NCBI GenBank assembly: GCA_934271525.1
Contig: CAKQRL010000002.1
Span: 97,293-161,292, forward strand
DNA: 64,000 bases
Source of the DNA: an uncultured Rhodocyclaceae bacterium
GTDB lineage: Bacteria > Pseudomonadota > Gammaproteobacteria > Burkholderiales > Rhodocyclaceae
Direction: 5' to 3'
Of the stretch, positions 18,796-28,956 are shown piece by piece (within the stretch, counting starts at the first letter, position 1; each line of letters begins with the position of its first letter). A model generated the notes under the pieces. The model did not search any database. It saw only the letters and a program-made list of their open reading frames with translations, and had not been told where the DNA came from. The position numbers and the translations under genes are program-made.

Positions 18796-20211
18796 TTATA
18801 AAAAATCACGCACATCCACAAAATGCCCGCAAATTGCCGCGGCTGCCGCCATTTCTGGGCTTACCAAATGCGTTCTGCCTTGGGCACCTTGCCTGCCTTC
18901 AAAATTGCGGTTGGAAGTGGAGGCGCAACGCTCTTTGGGATTTAAACGGTCGGCATTCATTGCCAAACACATTGAACAACCCGGATTGCGCCATTCAAAA
19001 CCCGATTCTTTAAAAATTTGATCCAAACCTTCTTTTTCCGCCTGCGCTTTCACCAAGCCTGAACCCGGCACAACCAAGGCTTCTTTAATGTTTTTGGCAA
19101 TTTTTTTGCCTTTAACAATGTTGGCGGCGGCGCGCAAATCTTCAATGCGGGAATTGGTGCAAGAACCGATGAAAATTTTATCTACTGCAATTTCCACCAT
19201 CGGCGTGTTGGCTTTTAAACCCATATAATCCAAAGCGCGCTGCATTCCCGCGCGTTTGGATTCGTCTTGTTCGTTATCGGGATTGGGCACTTTGTCGGTA
19301 ATTGCCACAACCATTTCTGGCGAAGTGCCCCATGTGACTTGCGGCAAAATTTCATCAGCGTTTAATAAAATAGTTTTGTCAAACACCGCGCCCGCATCCG
19401 ATTTTAAAGTTTTCCAAAATTCAACCGCGCGATTCCATAAATCACCTTTTGGAGAAAGCGGCAAATCTTTTAAATAAGCCAAGGTTTTTTCATCCACTGC
19501 CACAAACCCCATGCGTGCGCCCGCTTCAATGGCCATATTGCACAAACTCATTCGCCCTTCTACGCTTAAATTTTCAATGGAGGAGCCCGCAAATTCAATG
19601 GCATAACCCGTGCCGCCAGCGGTGCCGATTTTGCCAATCACTGCCAAGGCAATATCTTTGGCAGATACGCCTTTATGCAAAACGCCATCAATTTTAATCA
19701 ACATGGTTTTGGATTTTTTTTGCAACAAACATTGTGTTGCCATCACGTGTTCCACTTCGGATGTGCCAATGCCAAACGCCAAACACGCCAATGCGCCGTG
19801 CGTTGCCGTGTGTGAATCGCCGCAAACCACCGTCATTCCGGGCAAAGTAGCGCCATTTTCTGGGCCTATCACATGCACAATGCCTTGATGCGAATCTTGA
19901 AATGGAAAATAACGCAAGGCACCAAATTCTTTAATGTTTTTATCCAAAGTTTCCAACTGCACACGGGAAATGGGGTCGGCAACATCGTTTAAACCATTCG
20001 GGCAAAATTCGGTTGGCGTGTTGTGGTCGGCGGTTGCCACAATAGAATCCGCGCGCCAGAGTTTTCTGCCCGCTATTTTCAAACCTTCAAAGGCTTGTGG
20101 GCTGGTGACTTCATGCACCAAATGGCGGTCAATATAAATTAAAGCGGTGCCGTCTTTTTCCGTGCGAACAACGTGGTCATTCCACAATTTTTCATAAAGT
20201 GTTTGTGGCAT
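18796..20211 (-). CDS. leuC: 3-isopropylmalate dehydratase large subunit
   Basis: Catalytic [4Fe-4S] subunit of isopropylmalate isomerase. The three cluster cysteines are in [11 protein letters not shown] and [31 protein letters not shown] and the N-terminal [10 protein letters not shown] fit the aconitase family. 471 aa, normal. First gene of the leu-asd unit; leuA is not in the window. It diverges from recD across a 132-bp region with two outward repeat copies. Confidence 0.97.
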   Translation of the reverse strand: MPQTLYEKLWNDHVVRTEKDGTALIYIDRHLVHEVTSPQAFEGLKIAGRKLWRADSIVATADHNTPTEFCPNGLNDVADPISRVQLETLDKNIKEFGALRYFPFQDSHQGIVHVIGPENGATLPGMTVVCGDSHTATHGALACLAFGIGTSEVEHVMATQCLLQKKSKTMLIKIDGVLHKGVSAKDIALAVIGKIGTAGGTGYAIEFAGSSIENLSVEGRMSLCNMAIEAGARMGFVAVDEKTLAYLKDLPLSPKGDLWNRAVEFWKTLKSDAGAVFDKTILLNADEILPQVTWGTSPEMVVAITDKVPNPDNEQDESKRAGMQRALDYMGLKANTPMVEIAVDKIFIGSCTNSRIEDLRAAANIVKGKKIAKNIKEALVVPGSGLVKAQAEKEGLDQIFKESGFEWRNPGCSMCLAMNADRLNPKERCASTSNRNFEGRQGAQGRTHLVSPEMAAAAAICGHFVDVRDFL

Positions 20212-20267
20212 TTTTCAGCATCCAAAAACAAAAAGGTGAATTATCCACTTTTTGAAAAAAAATTTTT

Positions 20268-20296
20268 GTTTACCGTGGAAAAAATCCACGGTGAAC
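20268..20296. repeat. Back-to-back repeat copies in the leuC-recD divergent region
   Basis: A minus copy (20268-20279) and a plus copy (20285-20296) face outward, five bases apart, each with its own A/T arm running outward. Both divergent genes start beyond these arms. Confidence 0.7.
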
Positions 20297-20343
20297 GCCA
20301 AAAAATTTTTAAAATAGCAATTTTGCAAATTAAAAAAACGCAA

Positions 20344-22080
20344 ATGCTTCAAAAAATTGAACAATGGCAAGCCGAAGGTTTTTTTAATCCCTTGGATTTT
20401 GCACTTGCCCACACCATTGCCACAATTGATGCCACAACGCCCGATGCCGTTTTGTTGGGTAGTAGCGTGGCTTCATTGGCGCTCTCGCGCGGCAATGTGG
20501 CGTGGGATTTATCACAAAACCCAAAGCGTTTGTTTTCTGAAAAACCGCAGGTTAATGAAAATCTTTTGGCTGAAATTGCCGCTTTAAAATCGGCTGATTT
20601 TAAAAACCAAAACGCCGTTTTTAATACGCAAAACGCCGATTCTAATTCGCCCAAACCTTTGGTATTTGACGGCAAACGGCTTTATTTGTGGCAGTATTTT
20701 CAAGCCGAGCGAAGAATTGAAAAAGATTTGTTAAAACGTTTAAACGTGCCCAAAAAATCGCTCAATTCAAATGCTTTGAATGCTTTATTTATTGATGAAT
20801 CGGATCAAAAATCCGCCTGCGCCACGGCTTTTGAAGAAAATTTTTGCGTGATTTCAGGCGGACCGGGCACTGGCAAAACAACGACTGTAACCAAATTGTT
20901 GGCACTGATTTTACAAGCCGAACCTGAATCAAAAATTGCCCTTGCCGCACCAACTGGCAAAGCCGCGCAACGGCTAAAAGAATCCATTGAGTCGGCAATC
21001 AAAACCTTGCCCATTGATTTTCAATTCGCACAAAATTTTGAACCAACAACCATTCATCGGCTTTTAGAAAATCGCGGTAATGGCTTTCTCTACAACGAAT
21101 CGCGCCAACTGCCTTTGGACGTTTTGATTTTGGATGAAGCCTCCATGATTGATTTGCTATTGATGCAATCGGTTTTAAAAGCCTTGCCTTTGACTTGCAA
21201 ACTTGTGCTTTTGGGCGATGACAAACAGTTGGCATCCGTTGATGCAGGTTGTTTGTTAAATGAAATTTGCACGGCGGAAAACCCCGCCATTCAAAACGCC
21301 ATTGCACGCTTAAAAACAAGCTACCGTTTTAATGCGCAAAGCGGCATCGGGCAGTTTGCATCCGCTGTTTTAAACCAAAAATCAGCAAAGGAAATCGGCA
21401 ACATATTCAACCAATTCAATGATTTGGCATTGATTACAACACAAGAAGAATTTGAAAAAATCGTCTCTAATTTTTATGCAGAAAACCACGTTGAAAAATT
21501 GTCATCCTTAGCAAATTCAGACGAATACGCCGAACAATTATTAAATCGCGCAACAAAATTCCAAGTGCTTTGTGCCTTGCGCAAGGGCGAATTTGGCGTG
21601 GAAGGTTTTAACAAAAAAATGGAGGCGATTTTTTCAAAAAAATTAAACGTTGACCGTGGAAAATCAGAATTTTTTGAAGAATGCCCCGTGATGATGACAG
21701 AAAATATCGCGCATTTGGGGTTAAACAACGGCGACTTGGGCGTGTGCGTTTTTAACGAAAAGCGTTTGCGCTTTGTTTTTAAAGAAAACGAAACCTTGCG
21801 CTATTTTTCACCCGAGCGGCTCAAAAACCGCGCAGAAAAAATGTTTGCCTTAACCGTTCATAAATCACAAGGTTCAGAATTTCAACACGTGGTGTTGGTG
21901 TTGCCGCCCAAAGAATTGCCGATTTTAACGCGCGAATTGCTCTACACCGGCATTACACGCGCGCGAAAAAAACTCACCATTTTTATCCCCAACGCCACGC
22001 ACCCTTTTGATTTAATTTATAAAATCATCCAAAATCCATTTTCACGCCAAGGCGGTTTATTTTCATCACCATGCAATTAG
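20344..22080 (+). CDS. recD: RecD-type superfamily 1 DNA helicase (RecBCD subunit D)
   Basis: 5'-3' helicase subunit of the RecBCD repair nuclease. Walker A GGPGTGKTTTVTKLL (about residue 175), Walker B LILDEASMID, motif III LLGDDKQLASVDAG, and C-terminal LTVHKSQGSEF and YTGITRARKKL follow in order. The start is ATG 20344 (MLQKIEQWQAEGFF), giving 578 aa, close to the 608 of E. coli RecD; longer frames upstream run through repeat sequence. A repeat copy at 21649-21660 is translated as NVDRGK between the helicase motifs. recB and recC are not adjacent. Its end overlaps hrcA by 10 bases. Confidence 0.9.
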   Translation: MLQKIEQWQAEGFFNPLDFALAHTIATIDATTPDAVLLGSSVASLALSRGNVAWDLSQNPKRLFSEKPQVNENLLAEIAALKSADFKNQNAVFNTQNADSNSPKPLVFDGKRLYLWQYFQAERRIEKDLLKRLNVPKKSLNSNALNALFIDESDQKSACATAFEENFCVISGGPGTGKTTTVTKLLALILQAEPESKIALAAPTGKAAQRLKESIESAIKTLPIDFQFAQNFEPTTIHRLLENRGNGFLYNESRQLPLDVLILDEASMIDLLLMQSVLKALPLTCKLVLLGDDKQLASVDAGCLLNEICTAENPAIQNAIARLKTSYRFNAQSGIGQFASAVLNQKSAKEIGNIFNQFNDLALITTQEEFEKIVSNFYAENHVEKLSSLANSDEYAEQLLNRATKFQVLCALRKGEFGVEGFNKKMEAIFSKKLNVDRGKSEFFEECPVMMTENIAHLGLNNGDLGVCVFNEKRLRFVFKENETLRYFSPERLKNRAEKMFALTVHKSQGSEFQHVVLVLPPKELPILTRELLYTGITRARKKLTIFIPNATHPFDLIYKIIQNPFSRQGGLFSSPCN

Positions 22081-23096
22081 GAACACGCGAGCGCGCGCTT
22101 TTAAAAAGTTTGATTGAACACTACATTGCAGACGGGCAACCCGTAGGCTCGCGCACGCTTTCAAAACACAGCGGTTTGGATTTGTCGGCAGCCACCATTC
22201 GCAATGTGATGGCTGATTTGGAAGAAGCCGGATTCGTTACAAGCCCGCACACATCAGCCGGCAGAATTCCAACAACCCAAGGTTACCGCTTTTTTGTTGA
22301 TAAATTGTTAAGCGTGCAACCCTTAGAAAAAGTGCAAAAAAACGAATTGCAAACGGCATTTGAAGGATTAGCCGCGCCGCAGTTGGTGGAAGAAGCCTCC
22401 AAAGTGTTGTCCAAACTGACGCACTTTGCAGGGCTTGTTGTGGTGCCGCACAACAAAAATACCAAAATCCGCCATATTGAATTTGTGCATTTGTCGGCTT
22501 GCCGCGTGTTGTTGATTATCGTAACAACCGAAGGCAACGTGCAAAACCGCTTGATTCACACGCAAAGCGATTACGATTTGATGCAGTTGGCACAAGCGGC
22601 AAATTTTTTAAACCAAAATTACGCAGGAATGGATTTTGCAACAATGCGCGAACTATTGGCGAGCGAGATTTCAGCCCTACGCCAAGAATTGCAACCCTTG
22701 ATGGAAGCGGCATTGCAAGCGGGCGATGAACTATTGGCGCGCGATTCGCACGCTTACATTATTCGCGGAGAAAAAAATTTGTTGGATAGCGAAGATTTGT
22801 CTTCCAACATGCAAAATCTTCGGCAACTTTTTGATTTGTTTGAGCAAAAATCTCTTTTTATGAATTTGTTGAATTTGTCATCCGATGCCGAAGGCGTGCA
22901 GATTTTCATCGGTCAAGAATCGGGCATTGCGCCACTTGATGCGTGTAGCGTGGTTGCCGCGCCTTATTTTGTAGATGGCAAGGTTTTTGGCACGCTCGGC
23001 GTGATTGGTCCCACAAGGATGGCTTATGAACAAATTATTTCCATTGTGGATATCACGGCGCGTTTATTGTCTAATGCCTTAACACGCGCACTTTAA
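22071..23096 (+). CDS. hrcA: Heat-inducible transcription repressor HrcA
   Basis: Represses chaperone operons by binding CIRCE operators and is stabilised by GroEL. The N-terminal winged helix reads LLKSLIEHYIADGQPVGSRT and ATIRNVMADLEEAGFV with SPHTSAGRIPTTQGYR right after it, a strong family signature. 341 aa. The ATG overlaps the recD tail (shared ATGCAATTAG). It is followed by hemH, as in several Burkholderiales. No CIRCE element was seen in this window. Confidence 0.96.
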   Translation: MQLGTRERALLKSLIEHYIADGQPVGSRTLSKHSGLDLSAATIRNVMADLEEAGFVTSPHTSAGRIPTTQGYRFFVDKLLSVQPLEKVQKNELQTAFEGLAAPQLVEEASKVLSKLTHFAGLVVVPHNKNTKIRHIEFVHLSACRVLLIIVTTEGNVQNRLIHTQSDYDLMQLAQAANFLNQNYAGMDFATMRELLASEISALRQELQPLMEAALQAGDELLARDSHAYIIRGEKNLLDSEDLSSNMQNLRQLFDLFEQKSLFMNLLNLSSDAEGVQIFIGQESGIAPLDACSVVAAPYFVDGKVFGTLGVIGPTRMAYEQIISIVDITARLLSNALTRAL

Positions 23097-23151
23097 AGGA
23101 TTAAAAGATTCAGCAATTTTCCACGGTCAACCCAACTTTTTTTGAAAAAAA

Positions 23152-24117
23152 ATGAAAAACCAAAAAACTGCCATTTTAATTGTCAACTTGGGTTCGCCAA
23201 AAGCGCCCACAGCCTCGGCATTGAAGCCTTATTTGCGGCAATTTTTGAGCGACCCACGCATTGTTGAATCAGAAAACTTTTTCCAAAAAATATTATGGCA
23301 AACCATTTTAAACCTCATTATTTTGCAAAAACGCCCGCGCAACTCCGCCAAAAAATACCAAAGCGTGTGGATGAATAAAGAATCGCCCTTGTTGTTTTAT
23401 ACCAAGGCAATTTTTAACAAAATCCGTGAAAAATCAAAATGTTATGTTGATTTTGCAATGCGCTATGGCACCCCAAGCATTCCTTACAAACTTGCCGAAT
23501 TGCAGCGGAATGGTTTTCACAAAATTTTAATTGTGCCGCTTTTTGCGCAATATTCGGCAACAACAATCGGCTCCATTATGGACGAAGTGGCGCGCTACTT
23601 GTTGCTCGTGCGCCAGCAACCCAAAATCCGCGCTGTGCAAGGCTGGTTTGATGATGCGGGTTATATTGAATCGCTTATCCAAACCATTGAATCGCAAAAA
23701 GATTGCCCCAAAGACATTTTGGTGAGTTTTCACGGCATTCCCAAAAAATACGCGGATGCGGGCGACCCATACCGCGCACAATGCGGCGCCACCTTTCAAC
23801 TGTTATCCGAACGCTTGCCGCAAAAACGTTTTCACTTGGCTTTTCAATCGCGTTTTGGTCCTGCCGAATGGTTGGAGCCTTATGCCATTGATTGCTTTGA
23901 AAACTTCCCCAAAAAAGGCATTCACAATCTTGCAGTGATTTGCCCGGGCTTTTGCACCGATTGCTTGGAAACCTTGGAAGAAATAGAAATTGCCGGCAAA
24001 AAAGTGTTTTTGGAAAATGGTGGAAAAAACTTTGTTTATTTAAAAGCTTTAAATGATAGCGATTTTTGGATGGAAAATTTATGGCGAATTATTCAAAAAG
24101 AATTAGCAGGGTTTTAA
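23152..24117 (+). CDS. hemH: Ferrochelatase
   Basis: Inserts ferrous iron into protoporphyrin IX at the inner membrane in the last step of heme synthesis. Motifs: ILIVNLGSPKAPTASALKPYL, FAQYSATTIGSIMDE and the active-site LVSFHGIPKKYADAGDPY; near the C-terminus FCTDCLETLEEI. 321 aa, slightly shorter than many. A repeat copy (23120-23131) and its A/T arm run right up to the ATG, so the repeat forms the translation-initiation region; no Shine-Dalgarno is obvious. Confidence 0.95.
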   Translation: MKNQKTAILIVNLGSPKAPTASALKPYLRQFLSDPRIVESENFFQKILWQTILNLIILQKRPRNSAKKYQSVWMNKESPLLFYTKAIFNKIREKSKCYVDFAMRYGTPSIPYKLAELQRNGFHKILIVPLFAQYSATTIGSIMDEVARYLLLVRQQPKIRAVQGWFDDAGYIESLIQTIESQKDCPKDILVSFHGIPKKYADAGDPYRAQCGATFQLLSERLPQKRFHLAFQSRFGPAEWLEPYAIDCFENFPKKGIHNLAVICPGFCTDCLETLEEIEIAGKKVFLENGGKNFVYLKALNDSDFWMENLWRIIQKELAGF

Positions 24118-24131
24118 AAAAAATTAAAAGT

Positions 24132-25811
24132 TTACCGTGGAAATTTTTTTAAAAATTTTTGAATCGCTGGGTGTTCGGGTTCTTTTTCTATGGCTTTTTG
24201 AATAATGGCGTTTGCTTCGTCTTTTTCATTCAAACGATACAAAACTTCGGTTAAATGCGTTGCAATTTCTGCATCTTCTTTAATTTGAAATGCTTTGCGC
24301 AAAATATTGAGCGATTCTTTTAATTTTCCTTGTTTAAAATATACCCAACCCAAGCTATCCAAAATATAAGGGTTTTCCTTTTCTAATTTTAAGGATTTTT
24401 GAATTAAACCTTGCGCTTCTTTTAAACGAATGCCACGATCCGCCAAGGCATAACCCAAAGCATTTAAAGCGTGTGCGTGGTCGGGTTTTATTTTTAAAAT
24501 GGCTTTTAAATACCGCTCCATTGTTTTTAAATCATTCAAGCGATCAGCACTGATGGCAAGTTCATATTTTAAATCCAAATTTTTTGGGAATTTTCGTTCT
24601 ACTTTTTTTAAAGTGGCAATCGCTTCTTTTTCCATGCCTTGATCGCGCAAAATCTGCACTTCAATCAATTTTAAATGCACAATTTCCGATTCAGAAAAAA
24701 CATCAGAAGTAAATAACTTGGCGCGCGCTTGTGTCAGTTGCCCAGCATTTGCCAAGAGTTTGGCAAGCTGCGCGCGTGCGAGTAAATATTGTTGAATATT
24801 ATTTTCCTGCCGAACGACTTTATTCAAATAAATAATCGCTTCATCATTTTTCTTTTCTTCAATGGCAACTTGTGCTTTTAAATAATAAATTTGGTTTAAA
24901 TTTACATTTTCCACTTTTTCTAATGTATCTAAAAACAAACGCCCTTCTTTAAAATGGTTGCGTTGTAATAACAAAAGCGTAATGGTATATAGTGAATCCA
25001 AATGGTCTTTTTTGGGTTCAATTTGATTAAAAACTTCAACCGCATTTTTTAAATCTTCTTGAAGAATCAAAATGCGCAAATAGGTTAATTGAATACGCAC
25101 TGAATTGCCATAACGTTTTAAATAATTTTTTAAAATATCAGCAGATTTTTGTTTATCCTTTTCAAAATAAAGAGCGGATTTTAAAATAATTCCTTCTTCA
25201 TTTTTCGGGTCAATTTTTAATAAAATATCAATTTCACGCTCGGTTAAAACAAAATTTTCTGCCATTCCAGCCATTTGTGCGCGAACCAAATGTGTTGATA
25301 TTAAATTCAAATACGGTTCAGTTAATTCAAAAACCATCGCCTGCAATTCTTTTTTCATATGATTATGATTTAATAACAATAAGGCGGGCAAGGTTTTAAT
25401 AATGCGTTCGCGTTTTTCTGGGTAATTTTTTAATTCATCAGCTAATTGTTTTTTAAATTCTTTTAAATCTTTTTGGGCTAGCAAAACTTTTAAATGCACT
25501 TCCTTGGCTTTGTCCGAATCAGGGTGTTTGATTCGCCACAATTCCACAATTTTGCGAGCCAAGTCATTGTCTTGAAAGGCGATTGCCAAATCGGCGGCGC
25601 GTTGCAAGGCAACTTCGTTTTCAGTTTTGAATGCCAAGCGCGACCAAATTTCCAAAGCCAATGGAAAATTGCCCTGACCCAAGGCAATGTCGCCCAACAG
25701 CACGTGGAAAACGGTTTCTTCCAAAAAGGGATCAACCGCATCGTCTGCCGAATTACCAATGGCAGCGTTTGCAACAAACAACGAGAAAAGCAACAACCAA
25801 AAACGTCTCAT
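24132..25811 (-). CDS. Exported TPR-repeat protein
   Basis: A 559-aa protein with a Sec signal peptide (MRRFWLLLFSLFVANAAIG) starting at ATG 25811; longer frames run through repeat sequence upstream. The rest is tandem TPR-like helices, clearest near the C-terminus (ALNALGYALADRGIRLKEAQ, ILDSLGWVYFKQGKLKESLN). It resembles the TPR proteins often found near lolB in betaproteobacteria, but no lolB is here. Probably periplasmic or outer-membrane associated, acting as a scaffold. The stop codon TAA and the last residues FPR are encoded by a repeat copy (24130-24141). It is separated from purD upstream by 38 bases holding another copy (25827-25838). Confidence 0.85.
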   Translation of the reverse strand: MRRFWLLLFSLFVANAAIGNSADDAVDPFLEETVFHVLLGDIALGQGNFPLALEIWSRLAFKTENEVALQRAADLAIAFQDNDLARKIVELWRIKHPDSDKAKEVHLKVLLAQKDLKEFKKQLADELKNYPEKRERIIKTLPALLLLNHNHMKKELQAMVFELTEPYLNLISTHLVRAQMAGMAENFVLTEREIDILLKIDPKNEEGIILKSALYFEKDKQKSADILKNYLKRYGNSVRIQLTYLRILILQEDLKNAVEVFNQIEPKKDHLDSLYTITLLLLQRNHFKEGRLFLDTLEKVENVNLNQIYYLKAQVAIEEKKNDEAIIYLNKVVRQENNIQQYLLARAQLAKLLANAGQLTQARAKLFTSDVFSESEIVHLKLIEVQILRDQGMEKEAIATLKKVERKFPKNLDLKYELAISADRLNDLKTMERYLKAILKIKPDHAHALNALGYALADRGIRLKEAQGLIQKSLKLEKENPYILDSLGWVYFKQGKLKESLNILRKAFQIKEDAEIATHLTEVLYRLNEKDEANAIIQKAIEKEPEHPAIQKFLKKFPR

Positions 25812-25849
25812 TAAAAAATCCAAAAATCCACGGTCAACCCAAAGTTTTT

Positions 25850-27103
25850 TTAAAAAATTGCCTTGTTGCCGATATCGCGGCGAAATTGCACGCCATTCCA
25901 GCAAATTTGTGGCACAAAATCATACGCTCTTTTTTGCGCCTTTTGAATATTTTCACCCAAAGCCACCACGCACAACACGCGCCCGCCGTTGGTCAGAAGC
26001 GCATCACCCACTTTTTTTGTGCCTGCGTGAAAAACGTGAACATCATCGGCAAAGGCGTTTTTGGGCGGAATGCCAGAAATAACATCGTCCTTTTTGGGCG
26101 TATTAGGATAATTTTTTGCCGCCAAAACCACGCCAAGCGCGGCGCGTTCATCCCAGTGCGCTTGAACCGAATCCAATTGGGTGTTAAGAGCGGCGACAAT
26201 CAAATCCGCAAAATCGCTTTTTAAGCGCATTAAAATCGGTTGAGTCTCGGGGTCGCCCAAGCGGCAGTTGAATTCTAGGGTTTTGACGTTGCCGTTTTTA
26301 ATCATTAACCCCGCATACAAAAATCCCACAAATGGCGTGCCGTTTTTATTGAGCGCGGCAATAGTCGGTAAAATAATTTGGTTCATCGCTTTTTCATAAA
26401 CCGCAGGCGTAACAACTGCTGCCGGCGAATAAGCGCCCATGCCGCCCGTGTTGGCGCCTTGGTCAGCGTCAAAAATGCGTTTGTGGTCTTGGCTAGTCGC
26501 CAAGGGTAAAACGTTTTTGCCGTCCGACATAACGATGAAACTCGCTTCTTCCCCGTCCAAAAATTCTTCAATCACAATTACTGAGTCGGGCGTTAAAAGA
26601 GAATCAACAGCCGAATGCGCTTCATCCAAGGTCATCGCCACAATTACGCCTTTGCCCGCCGCCAAGCCGTCCGCTTTGATAACCAAAGGTGCGCCTTTTT
26701 TATCAACATAAGCATGTGCCAAAAGTTTGTCAGTAAAACTCTCAAAATCCGCCGTGGGAATGTGGTTTTCTTTCATAAAATTTTTGGCAAATTCTTTGGA
26801 AGATTCCAAACGCGCGGCGGCGCGACTTGGGCCAAAAATCGGCAGATTCTCTTCTTTAAAAAAATCAACAATTCCTTCTGCCAAAGGTGCCTCAGGACCA
26901 ACCACGGTAAAAGCAATATTGTTGTTTTTGGCAAAATCACGCCATTGGGGTAAAGAATTGGCAGCGATGTTTTCAAGTTTTTCTTCCATTGCAATGCCCG
27001 CATTGCCCGGCGCCACAAAAACGCGCGCAACCTTTGGCGATTGCGCCAACTTCCAAGCAATGGCGTGCTCACGCCCGCCCGAACCAATAACCAAAATATT
27101 CAT
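25850..27103 (-). CDS. purD: Phosphoribosylamine-glycine ligase (GAR synthetase)
   Basis: ATP-grasp enzyme of purine synthesis joining glycine to phosphoribosylamine. N-terminus MNILVIGSGGREHAIAWKL, ATP-grasp parts PLVIKADGLAAGKGVIVA and VIEEFLDGEEASFIVM, and NCRLGDPETQPILMRLKSD are diagnostic. ATG 27103 is chosen over TTG 27106. 417 aa. purL lies about 3 kb upstream on the same strand. Confidence 0.96.
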   Translation of the reverse strand: MNILVIGSGGREHAIAWKLAQSPKVARVFVAPGNAGIAMEEKLENIAANSLPQWRDFAKNNNIAFTVVGPEAPLAEGIVDFFKEENLPIFGPSRAAARLESSKEFAKNFMKENHIPTADFESFTDKLLAHAYVDKKGAPLVIKADGLAAGKGVIVAMTLDEAHSAVDSLLTPDSVIVIEEFLDGEEASFIVMSDGKNVLPLATSQDHKRIFDADQGANTGGMGAYSPAAVVTPAVYEKAMNQIILPTIAALNKNGTPFVGFLYAGLMIKNGNVKTLEFNCRLGDPETQPILMRLKSDFADLIVAALNTQLDSVQAHWDERAALGVVLAAKNYPNTPKKDDVISGIPPKNAFADDVHVFHAGTKKVGDALLTNGGRVLCVVALGENIQKAQKRAYDFVPQICWNGVQFRRDIGNKAIF

Positions 27104-27149
27104 CAAACAACTTTCAAAAAAAAATGCGGTTTACCGTGGAAAATCAAAA

Positions 27150-28946
27150 TCAACGACTTTCTTTGACAATCCGCGCGTTATCCGTTTGCAAAGGGCGCGC
27201 ATTGTCGGGATACAAAAAAGAAAAACTCTGCATTTGTTCAGAAGATGCCGTGCGATGCGCCTTCAAAATCACCCACTGCACGTTTTCCGTGCAAGGCGGC
27301 GCGGTAAGCGAGCCCATATAGGTGTAATAAGCAAGAGAGCTTGGCAAAAATTCTTTAAAATCAATGGATTGCGTTGTATTCACAGTTTCGTTGCGCTCCA
27401 AAGGTAGCGCATTCCAAAGGCTTTGGATGGCGCTATTTTCTGCGCCAACTTCAAGCGGCACGGCGAGAATCAAGGTTTGACCTGATGCGGCTTGGTGAAT
27501 CAGATGTAAACTCATATCAGACCTTACACCTTGCACCATTTCTTCGCCCGGGCGGCGAAATTCCAAGGATTGCAAGCGCCATTCTTCGCCGTCCAATTCC
27601 AAATAGCCGCCGTTTTCCACCACCACGCGCAAGGTGTAGCCCGCGTCAACCAAGCGAAAAGGCGAAGTTTGATAATGCGGGACGATTTTTGGCAAATCGC
27701 CTTTGATAGAACCACGAATGTCAATGGGCGACTGCCGCAGACCATCGCGACAAATGCGGTATTCCGGGCGCAAATCTGCCCAATGCGATGGCCCCAAAGC
27801 GCCACCATAAGACCAATCGGTATGCGTTTTTTCCGAAATTGCCGCGCGGGATGGTTTTTTAGCGGTATTCGCCGAATTGTTAATCTTATCGCTTATCACT
27901 TTGGGCGCTTGTGGAATCTGCATTTTGGGCAATTCTTTCGCTTTCGGCAAAAAGGCAGATTTTGTTGGCATTGGCATCTTTTCTAATTTGGAACTTGCTG
28001 ATTGCTTTTTGGCAACATTGTGGGCAACCTTTTTGTGCCACATATCATTTTTTACCGTAGCTTTTTGGGCAGTTGCAGGTTTTTGCGCACTCGCTTTTTT
28101 CACGGCGGGTTTGCGGGTGATTTTTTTCTGCCGCTCTTTTGCCAGCAATTTTTCATTGGCGGCTTTTAATTTGCCTGCCACCGTTTGCAATTCGGCAATG
28201 TCTTGCTGCGCTTGGGCTTGGCGTTGTTCTTCTAATTTTTTGCGCGCTGCCGCTTCACGCCGCGCTTGGGCGCGTGTGCGTTTTGGGTTGGCAAAATGCG
28301 GACGAATATCCTTGGCGGGCTCGGCGGTTTCATCCGTTTCCAAAGTCGGTTTTTCACGCAATTCTGAAACTTTTTCGGCGTTTACCGTGGCATTTGATGC
28401 GGCAGACGTAACTGTTACGGGCGGCGGCGGATTTTTTGGATTCTGCGGATTCTGATTTTGCGGAATCGCCGGTGTTGTTGAAGTTGCGGGCGTTTTTGGC
28501 GCTGTGGCCGCAGGTGTTTGCGCGGTTTTTTGCGCTGTTGCCACTTTGGGCGGGCGCGGGTCTTGGAATCGGCAGACTTCGGTTAAAACCTTATCATCCA
28601 ATGTTCCTGTTCGCACGGGCAATTCCACAACATTGATGGCCTCTTCGCGCAAAATTTCATTTTCGTTTTTCTTATAGATTCGCTTTAAAGTGCTCGCACT
28701 TTTGCGGTCGCAATGGTAGCGCGTGGCGGCTTCAATAATGCGGTATTGCGCGCCTGTTTTGTGGTCAATCAAAGGGCGCGTTAAAATCACGCGGCCAGTT
28801 GCTTCCACACTCTCACCTTGGCGCAAAATGCTTGTGCTATCCAACTCAATGCGTTTATTAGCATCCGACAAAATTGTTTGCCAAACGGGCGCGGCGGCAA
28901 CACTGCCCGCTAAAAAAACAAGAGAAAAGAAAAAAAATCGGCGCAT
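27150..28946 (-). CDS. Exported protein: adhesin-E-like domain, linker, and alpha-carbonic-anhydrase-like domain lacking two zinc ligands
   Basis: 598 aa. A signal peptide (MRRFFFFSLVFLAGSVAAA) is followed by about 110 residues resembling surface-adhesin protein E (VWQTILSDANKRIELDSTSI, YHCDRK). A long Ala/Lys/Pro/Gln-rich linker with a charged coiled coil follows (about 130-370). The C-terminal part is an alpha-carbonic anhydrase fold: WSYGGALGPSHWADL, QSPIDIRG, LHLIHQAASG and SLTAPPCTENVQWVIL. The usual zinc site QFHFHWG is replaced by QSLEFRRP, so two of three zinc histidines appear absent; only the His of LHLIH remains. It is therefore probably a binding module, not an active enzyme. A near repeat copy (28380-28391) is translated as NATVNAEK in the linker. 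DUF2863 gene is 10 bases upstream, likely co-transcribed. Confidence 0.75.
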   Translation of the reverse strand: MRRFFFFSLVFLAGSVAAAPVWQTILSDANKRIELDSTSILRQGESVEATGRVILTRPLIDHKTGAQYRIIEAATRYHCDRKSASTLKRIYKKNENEILREEAINVVELPVRTGTLDDKVLTEVCRFQDPRPPKVATAQKTAQTPAATAPKTPATSTTPAIPQNQNPQNPKNPPPPVTVTSAASNATVNAEKVSELREKPTLETDETAEPAKDIRPHFANPKRTRAQARREAAARKKLEEQRQAQAQQDIAELQTVAGKLKAANEKLLAKERQKKITRKPAVKKASAQKPATAQKATVKNDMWHKKVAHNVAKKQSASSKLEKMPMPTKSAFLPKAKELPKMQIPQAPKVISDKINNSANTAKKPSRAAISEKTHTDWSYGGALGPSHWADLRPEYRICRDGLRQSPIDIRGSIKGDLPKIVPHYQTSPFRLVDAGYTLRVVVENGGYLELDGEEWRLQSLEFRRPGEEMVQGVRSDMSLHLIHQAASGQTLILAVPLEVGAENSAIQSLWNALPLERNETVNTTQSIDFKEFLPSSLAYYTYMGSLTAPPCTENVQWVILKAHRTASSEQMQSFSFLYPDNARPLQTDNARIVKESR

Positions 28947-28956
28947 AGTGGCAAAC

